DNA of 9,768 nt from Candidatus Kerfeldbacteria bacterium RIFOXYC2_FULL_38_9 (GTDB lineage: Bacteria > Patescibacteriota > Patescibacteriia > UBA9570 > XYC2-FULL-38-9): assembly GCA_001818355.1 (NCBI GenBank), contig MHKJ01000022.1:1-9768 (forward strand), read 5' to 3'. Shown here in pieces: positions 6,415 through 9,768 of the stretch (within the stretch, counting starts at the first letter, position 1; each line of letters starts with the position of its first letter). The notes beneath the pieces are model-generated. The model made no database searches. It was not told where the DNA came from and saw nothing but the letters and a program-made list of their open reading frames with translations. A program made the position numbers and the translations under genes.

Positions 6415-7186
6415 AGTAGACCTAAAAAGAAAAGGCAGAAAACTGATTATCAAAATAATTTTTTTGCTGTTTTTACTTTTAATTTGGTGGTTGCTTTACA
6501 AAATACATTTTTGGCCGGCCTGGCTCTTTCCTTCTCCTCGTCAGGTATTTAAAACCTTAATCAAGGGGTTTGCCAACCACACTTTTATCTGGGGAATACT
6601 AATTAGCATGAGGCGTTTGTTTATCGGTTTTGGTTTTGCGTTGCTGGTAGGAAGTTTTGTAGGTTTTTTACTGGCAAAAGTAAAAATAATCAACGAGACC
6701 GTGGGCTTTTTAGTACTAGGCTTGCAAACTTTGCCCAGCATTTGCTGGTTACCCTTGGCTTTGCTGTGGTTTGGCTTAAACGAAAAAGCGATTATTTTTG
6801 TGGTGATTATGGGCTCAATAATGAGCATGACCATTGCTATGGAAAGCGCGGTAAAAAACATTCCGCCGTTATTTATCCGTGCCGGGAAAATGTTAGGGGT
6901 ACAAGGCTGGCAATTATTCTGTCATGTGATTTTCCCCGCTATTCTCCCCTCTTTTATCACCGGCATAAAACAAGGCTGGTCTTTTGCATGGCGGTCTTTG
7001 ATGTCTGGCGAAATGCTGTTTATTACCTTGGGATTGGGACAACTGTTGATGATTGGCCGGCAATTAAACGATATGTCGCAGGTTATGGCGGTGATGCTCG
7101 TGATTATTATGATCGGAATTATTTTTGATAAACTTATTTTTGGCGTAATGGAAAACAGCGTCCGCCGTAAATGGGGACTGAAATAG
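6407..7186 (+). CDS. ABC transporter permease, SsuC/TauC/NrtB class
   Basis: This is a 259-residue inner-membrane permease. A basic N-terminus (DLKRKGRK) precedes TM1 at 13-31, then helices near 64-90, 97-121, 128-147, 170-188 and 224-246. LPSICWLPLALLWFGLNE (109-126) is the hallmark of the sulfonate/nitrate/taurine permeases. The EAA loop at about 158-190 (RAGKMLGVQGWQLF, then PAILPSFITGIKQG) contacts the ATPase. Length and topology are normal for the family, and it probably acts as a homodimer with two copies of the ATPase. It ends the operon at a TAG. No convincing hairpin terminator follows; only an A/T-run (7210-7221) is seen. Confidence 0.93.
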   Translation: MTKVDLKRKGRKLIIKIIFLLFLLLIWWLLYKIHFWPAWLFPSPRQVFKTLIKGFANHTFIWGILISMRRLFIGFGFALLVGSFVGFLLAKVKIINETVGFLVLGLQTLPSICWLPLALLWFGLNEKAIIFVVIMGSIMSMTIAMESAVKNIPPLFIRAGKMLGVQGWQLFCHVIFPAILPSFITGIKQGWSFAWRSLMSGEMLFITLGLGQLLMIGRQLNDMSQVMAVMLVIIMIGIIFDKLIFGVMENSVRRKWGLK

Positions 7187-7249
7187 TCAACAATATTAGG
7201 CTCTTTACTTTTTTTAAAAAACGGTTTATTTTATATCAGTTAGTAATTT

Positions 7250-7315
7250 TGGGGAATAGCCAAGCGGCCCGCCTCGCCTCGGCTAAGCCGAAGGCGAGTC
7301 GAGGCGGGTAAGGCA
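7250..7315 (+). pseudogene. Truncated tRNA-Gln 5' part, split by an inserted palindrome
   Basis: Bases 7250-7267 read TGGGGAATAGCCAAGCGG, identical to the first 18 bases of the intact tRNA-Gln at 7590. After a 41-base insertion the match resumes at 7309-7315 (TAAGGCA), so 25 of 25 tRNA bases are present: the 5' acceptor strand and the whole D arm. It then diverges (CCAAATGGATC instead of ACGGGTTCTGG). No anticodon loop, T arm (no GGTTCGAATCC) or 3' acceptor strand follows before the intact gene. It cannot make a tRNA. It is either a target duplication made by the neighbouring GIY-YIG gene or the remnant of a tandem tRNA-Gln isoacceptor. The 63 bases before it (7187-7249) hold nothing clear. 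Confidence 0.8.
7268..7308. repeat. 41-nt GC-rich palindrome (REP/MITE-like) inserted in the tRNA fragment
   Basis: The 9-base arms CCCGCCTCG (7268-7276) and CGAGGCGGG (7300-7308) are perfectly complementary. A nested hairpin pairs 7273-7283 with 7287-7298 through 11 bp, with one bulged A (7291) and a TAA loop. The outer and inner stems compete for the CTCG/CGAG segments. GC is 31/41, far above the AT-rich surroundings. It lies exactly between bases 18 and 19 of the tRNA copy, so it is a clean insertion. No T-run follows, so it is not a terminator. Mobility is inferred. Confidence 0.75.
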
Positions 7316-7341
7316 CCAAATGGATCTTTAATAATTAAATA

Positions 7342-7599
7342 ATGAATTACATTTATATTTTATTTAGCAATAAAGACAAAAGAACTTATGTGGGGTCAAC
7401 TACTGATTTGAACAGAAGGTTATCTGAACATCAAACAGGTAAAGTTAAAGCCACAAAATATAGAAGGCCATTGATATTAATTTATTATGAAAAATATGTT
7501 AGTCTAAAAGAAGCTAGAAAAAGAGAAAAATATTTAAAATCCTCAGCCGGTAGAAAATTTATAAAGAAAAACAATATAGTTAAATATAATGGGGAATAG
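7342..7599 (+). CDS. Small GIY-YIG nuclease-domain protein (UPF0213/YhbQ-like)
   Basis: This 85-residue protein is a single complete GIY-YIG domain. YIYIL (3-7) and TYVGST (15-20) are the two halves of the signature, LNRRLSEH (23-30) carries the conserved Arg and His, and E62 in REKYLK (61-66) matches the metal-binding catalytic Glu. Length matches the UPF0213 family. Such genes recur in Patescibacteria; their role is uncertain (DNA nicking or repair, or a selfish homing-type nuclease). The ATG has no ribosome binding site. The last codons (GGG GAA TAG) are bases 2-10 of the following tRNA gene, so the stop codon is supplied by the tRNA. It sits between the broken tRNA copy and the intact one, which suggests a mobile or homing origin. 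Confidence 0.85.
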   Translation: MNYIYILFSNKDKRTYVGSTTDLNRRLSEHQTGKVKATKYRRPLILIYYEKYVSLKEARKREKYLKSSAGRKFIKKNNIVKYNGE

Positions 7600-7663
7600 C
7601 CAAGCGGTAAGGCAACGGGTTCTGGTCCCGTCATCGGGGGTTCGAATCCCTCTTCCCCAGCCA
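7590..7663 (+). tRNA. tRNA-Gln (anticodon CUG), with encoded CCA
   Basis: A full cloverleaf is visible. Acceptor TGGGGAA pairs with TTCCCCA, including the U1-A72 pair typical of Gln. The D stem is GCC/GGC. The anticodon stem ACGGG/CCCGT encloses the loop TTCTGGT with anticodon CTG. The variable loop is CATC. The T stem GGGGG/CCCTC has one G-T pair around TTCGAAT. Discriminator G and CCA follow at 7660-7663. Its first 10 bases overlap the end of the GIY-YIG gene, so any promoter must lie inside that gene or upstream of it. TATAGT at 7575-7580 is a possible -10. Confidence 0.97.
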
Positions 7664-7705
7664 AACGAAACTTATTTTAGTATTTGCGCTATTTTTTTTA
7701 AGCTA

Positions 7706-7711
7706 TATAAT
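7706..7711 (+). promoter_or_regulatory. Probable -10 box of the dehydrogenase/glycerate kinase unit
   Basis: A perfect TATAAT lies 57 bases before the ATG at 7769. The -35 region is poor (TTTGCG or TTGCGC near 7683-7689). The rest of the 105-base gap after the tRNA holds an eight-T run (7692-7699) preceded by only a weak 4-bp stem, which might end tRNA transcription. No other site was seen. Confidence 0.4.
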
Positions 7712-7768
7712 GATGATATTAAATATCGACCCGTTAGCACGCTTTTAAGCATTAATCAATCTTTGTTT

Positions 7769-8743
7769 ATGACCCAAAAAAAACCCGTAGTTTTTATTAC
7801 TCGCCCCATTCCCCAAAATGGCATTGCGATGTTAAAAAAACATTTTACCGTTCGTTTGCGTAAAGTTAACAGTCCTATCCCAAAAAAGGAACTGGAAAAA
7901 GAAATTCAAAATTGCACGGCCTTATTAACAATTTTAACTGACAAAATTGACGGTAAAATCATGGACTTAAACCCGAATCTTAAAGTTATTTCTAATTTTG
8001 CGGTTGGTTTTGATAATATTGACATTAGTGCGGCTAGCAAACGCGGCATAGCTGTAGGCAATACTCCTGGTGTTTTAACGCAATCCACGGCAGAACACAC
8101 TCTGGCTCTAATCCTTGCCTTGATGAAGCGTATTGTGGAAGGACAAAAAATTATGGAACGCAATGCTTTTTGCGGTTGGGGGCCTCTTTATATGTTGGGA
8201 AAAGAACTGTATAAAAAAACTATTGGCGTTGTTGGTTTTGGTCGCATTGGCGTGCGTCTTGCCGAAATCGCTTATTATGGTTTTGGGTGCAATATTTTAT
8301 ATGACAACCCCTCTGTCAATAAAAAAATGGAACACGCCATTCACGCCAAACACGTTAAACTCGCAACGCTTTTAAAAAAAGCAGACGTGGTTAGTTTACA
8401 CGTACCGTTACTGCCGCACACTCATCATTTGATCGGTAAAAAAGAGCTGAGCTTAATGAAAAAAACAGCCTATCTTATCAATACAGCGCGCGGAGCGGTA
8501 GTTGATGAAAAAGCCCTGCTCTCTGCTTTAAAAAAAGGACAAATAGCAGGAGCCGGACTGGACGTTTTTGAGTGTGAACCTAGCCGCACTGCTGGTTTGG
8601 AAAAATTAAATAACGTGGTTATGGTACCGCATACCGGTTCTGCTCCTGTTGAAGCCAGAGAAGGCATGGCACAAGTGGCGGCACAAAACATTATTGGCAT
8701 ATTAAAGAAAGGTGCTAAACCTGTTTCTATTGTTAATGCTTAA
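7769..8743 (+). CDS. D-isomer-specific 2-hydroxyacid dehydrogenase, glyoxylate/hydroxypyruvate reductase type
   Basis: This is a 324-residue NAD(P)H-dependent cytosolic dehydrogenase. The substrate loop FAVGFDNID (77-85) is typical of glyoxylate/hydroxypyruvate reductases. The Rossmann glycine motif is VVGFGRIG (154-161), with D179 at the end of the second strand, which favours NADH. The catalytic triad is R241 (NTARGAVVDE), E270 (LDVFECEP) and H288 (PHTGSA). The ATG at 7769 starts the first beta strand (PVVFITRPIP). An in-frame extension upstream would run back through the tRNA gene and is not real. The following gene, 21 bases downstream, is a glycerate 2-kinase, so hydroxypyruvate or glyoxylate reduction (giving D-glycerate or glycolate) is the likely reaction. 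Other D-2-hydroxyacids cannot be excluded. Confidence 0.88.
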   Translation: MTQKKPVVFITRPIPQNGIAMLKKHFTVRLRKVNSPIPKKELEKEIQNCTALLTILTDKIDGKIMDLNPNLKVISNFAVGFDNIDISAASKRGIAVGNTPGVLTQSTAEHTLALILALMKRIVEGQKIMERNAFCGWGPLYMLGKELYKKTIGVVGFGRIGVRLAEIAYYGFGCNILYDNPSVNKKMEHAIHAKHVKLATLLKKADVVSLHVPLLPHTHHLIGKKELSLMKKTAYLINTARGAVVDEKALLSALKKGQIAGAGLDVFECEPSRTAGLEKLNNVVMVPHTGSAPVEAREGMAQVAAQNIIGILKKGAKPVSIVNA

Positions 8744-8764
8744 AAAAATAGAACCTCTAAGTTT

Positions 8765-9768
8765 ATGAATGAGCAAAAAATTTATTTGGAAAAATTAGCA
8801 AAAGAAGTTTTAGAATACATTAAGCCGCATAATTTTATTAGAAATAATGTTACCTACCGTGCTGGAAAATTAACGGTGCAGGGAAAAGTTTTTAATTTGA
8901 AAAAGAAAAACCGCATTATTGTAGTGGGCGCCGGCAAGGCCACTTTGGAAATGGCCGAGAGCATGCACAAGTTGTTAAAAAATCGTATTACAACCGGGTA
9001 TATTTCTGTGCCGCATGCGCCACAAAAAAATATTGGTCCAATTTTAGTGCGCCGCGCATCGCATCCTCTGCCAAATCAAGAAGGGGTTAAAAACGCCAAA
9101 GCGATTTTAAACCTCGTTAAAAGTGCCGACAAAGATGACATGGTGATTTGTTTAATGAGCGGCGGGGGCTCGGCTTTACTGCCCTACCCCATACCACCGT
9201 TAACTTTGCGGCAAAAAGTATCCATAACTAATCAATTATTGCGCTGTTCCGCCGATATTAAGGAAATCAACTCGATCAGAAAACACCTTTCTTTGGTAAA
9301 AGGCGGACGCTTGGCGCAGGCGGCAATGCCGGCTGAGCTTATAGCCATTTATATTTCTGACGTTATTGGCGATCCGCTGGATGTTATCGCCTCCGGCCCT
9401 ACTGTTGCTGATAAAAGTAGCAGTACAGATGCTTTAGCCGTTTTGCAACGTTGCGGCATTCATAGTGATTTAGCTGAAAAAATTATAAAACAAAACGAAA
9501 CGCCCTATTACCTTGAACCAAAAAATGTGCACAATTTCATTATCGGTAGCAACTCGCAAGCCTTAAAATACATCAAAAGATTGTTAAACAAAAAAGGTTT
9601 TCGTCCTTTGATGTTGACCTCGCGTTTATTTGGCGAATCAAGAGAGGCGGCGTTGGTATTATCGTCTATTGCTCAAGAGGTTGTTGATTCGGGTCAGCCC
9701 GTACGCGCCCCAGCGGCTTTGATTATCGGCGGAGAAACAACCGTAACGGTTAAAGGCAAAGGAAAAGG
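8765..9768 (+). CDS. Glycerate 2-kinase, class II (GckA/TtuD, MOFRL family), C-terminus beyond the window
   Basis: 334 codons are open from the ATG at 8765 to the window edge with no frameshift. Motifs: VVGAGKA (53-59) with the conserved Lys58, RRASHPLPNQEG (96-107), CLMSGGGSALLP (129-140), EINSIRKHLSLVKGGRLA (167-184) and SDVIGDPLDVIASGPTV (198-214). The final residues GGETTVTVKGKGK begin the MOFRL domain that closes the active site, so about 80-100 residues are missing. The enzyme phosphorylates D-glycerate to 2-phosphoglycerate with ATP, feeding lower glycolysis. It forms a unit with the upstream dehydrogenase (21-base gap, no Shine-Dalgarno sequence). Confidence 0.93.
   Translation, partial: MNEQKIYLEKLAKEVLEYIKPHNFIRNNVTYRAGKLTVQGKVFNLKKKNRIIVVGAGKATLEMAESMHKLLKNRITTGYISVPHAPQKNIGPILVRRASHPLPNQEGVKNAKAILNLVKSADKDDMVICLMSGGGSALLPYPIPPLTLRQKVSITNQLLRCSADIKEINSIRKHLSLVKGGRLAQAAMPAELIAIYISDVIGDPLDVIASGPTVADKSSSTDALAVLQRCGIHSDLAEKIIKQNETPYYLEPKNVHNFIIGSNSQALKYIKRLLNKKGFRPLMLTSRLFGESREAALVLSSIAQEVVDSGQPVRAPAALIIGGETTVTVKGKGK

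Larger units (their letters stand above)
7250..7614 (+). mobile_element. Candidate miniature GIY-YIG element flanked by 25-bp tRNA-Gln direct repeats
   Basis: Ignoring the nested palindrome, the first 25 bases of tRNA-Gln occur at 7250-7315 and again at 7590-7614. They bracket 274 bp (7316-7589) that contain little except the GIY-YIG gene. The left copy is dead and the right copy is the start of a working tRNA. This is the layout expected if an element duplicated its target and spared the tRNA. A decayed tandem tRNA pair is the main alternative. Confidence 0.45.

Noticed and set aside
7268..7308. Rho-independent terminator
   Set aside because: The stem is strong but is followed by TAAGGCACC, not a T-run, and it interrupts a tRNA sequence.
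7250..7663. A group I intron-containing tRNA with an intron-encoded GIY-YIG nuclease
   Set aside because: The downstream tRNA is complete, including its own 5' half. The upstream copy has no anticodon loop, and there is no room for the conserved core of a group I intron in the sequence around the nuclease gene.
7589..7768. Sixty-codon N-terminal extension of the hydroxyacid dehydrogenase
   Set aside because: It reads through the tRNA-Gln gene and the candidate promoter. The Met at 7769 starts the first domain strand as in the family.
1..9768. CRISPR array, insertion sequence or integrase
   Set aside because: No regularly spaced repeats, no transposase or recombinase motifs, and no inverted repeats were seen apart from the short palindromes listed.

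Overview
The window is a compact, moderately AT-rich bacterial segment. Genes overlap or sit a few bases apart, and almost no start codon has a Shine-Dalgarno-like sequence. It also carries a small UPF0213-type GIY-YIG gene and a Gln tRNA gene with encoded CCA. Together these features suggest a Patescibacteria/CPR (Parcubacteria-like) genome. That assignment is inference, because no rRNA or ribosomal protein gene is present. TGA and TAG both act as ordinary stops where they can be judged.

Left half (1-4058, minus strand): a tight four-gene operon, read from right to left. It encodes a shortened NuoF/HydB-like flavoprotein, a 569-residue group A [FeFe] hydrogenase, a small polytopic membrane protein resembling ECF-transporter S components, and a CoaD-CoaE fusion (phosphopantetheine adenylyltransferase joined to dephospho-CoA kinase) that runs off the left edge. 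The first two genes form a plausible NAD(H)-linked hydrogenase that recycles fermentation reductant as H2. No HydC/NuoE subunit and no HydE/F/G maturases are in the window. The promoter lies so close to the first ATG that the mRNA is probably leaderless.

Middle (4059-7186, plus strand): a divergent intergenic region with a promoter, a perfect 10-bp palindrome and one perfect DnaA-box match leads into a four-gene cassette. It encodes a CymR-like Rrf2 regulator without Fe-S cysteines, a lipoprotein solute-binding protein, an ABC ATPase and a permease of the SsuABC/TauABC/NrtABCD class. Sulfonate-type sulfur scavenging is the best guess for its substrate.

Right part (7187-7768): the most unusual stretch. 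A dead copy of the 5' part of a tRNA-Gln gene is split by a 41-nt GC-rich palindrome. It is followed by an 85-codon GIY-YIG nuclease gene, whose stop codon lies inside an intact tRNA-Gln(CUG) gene. Without the palindrome, the two tRNA 5' parts form a 25-bp direct repeat around about 274 bp. This looks like a miniature nuclease element inserted in a tRNA gene, with a second mobile palindrome nested in the spare copy.

Right end (7769-9768, plus strand): a D-2-hydroxyacid dehydrogenase of the glyoxylate/hydroxypyruvate reductase type and a class II glycerate 2-kinase (cut by the edge) form a two-gene unit. It could carry hydroxypyruvate or glyoxylate-derived carbon through D-glycerate to 2-phosphoglycerate.
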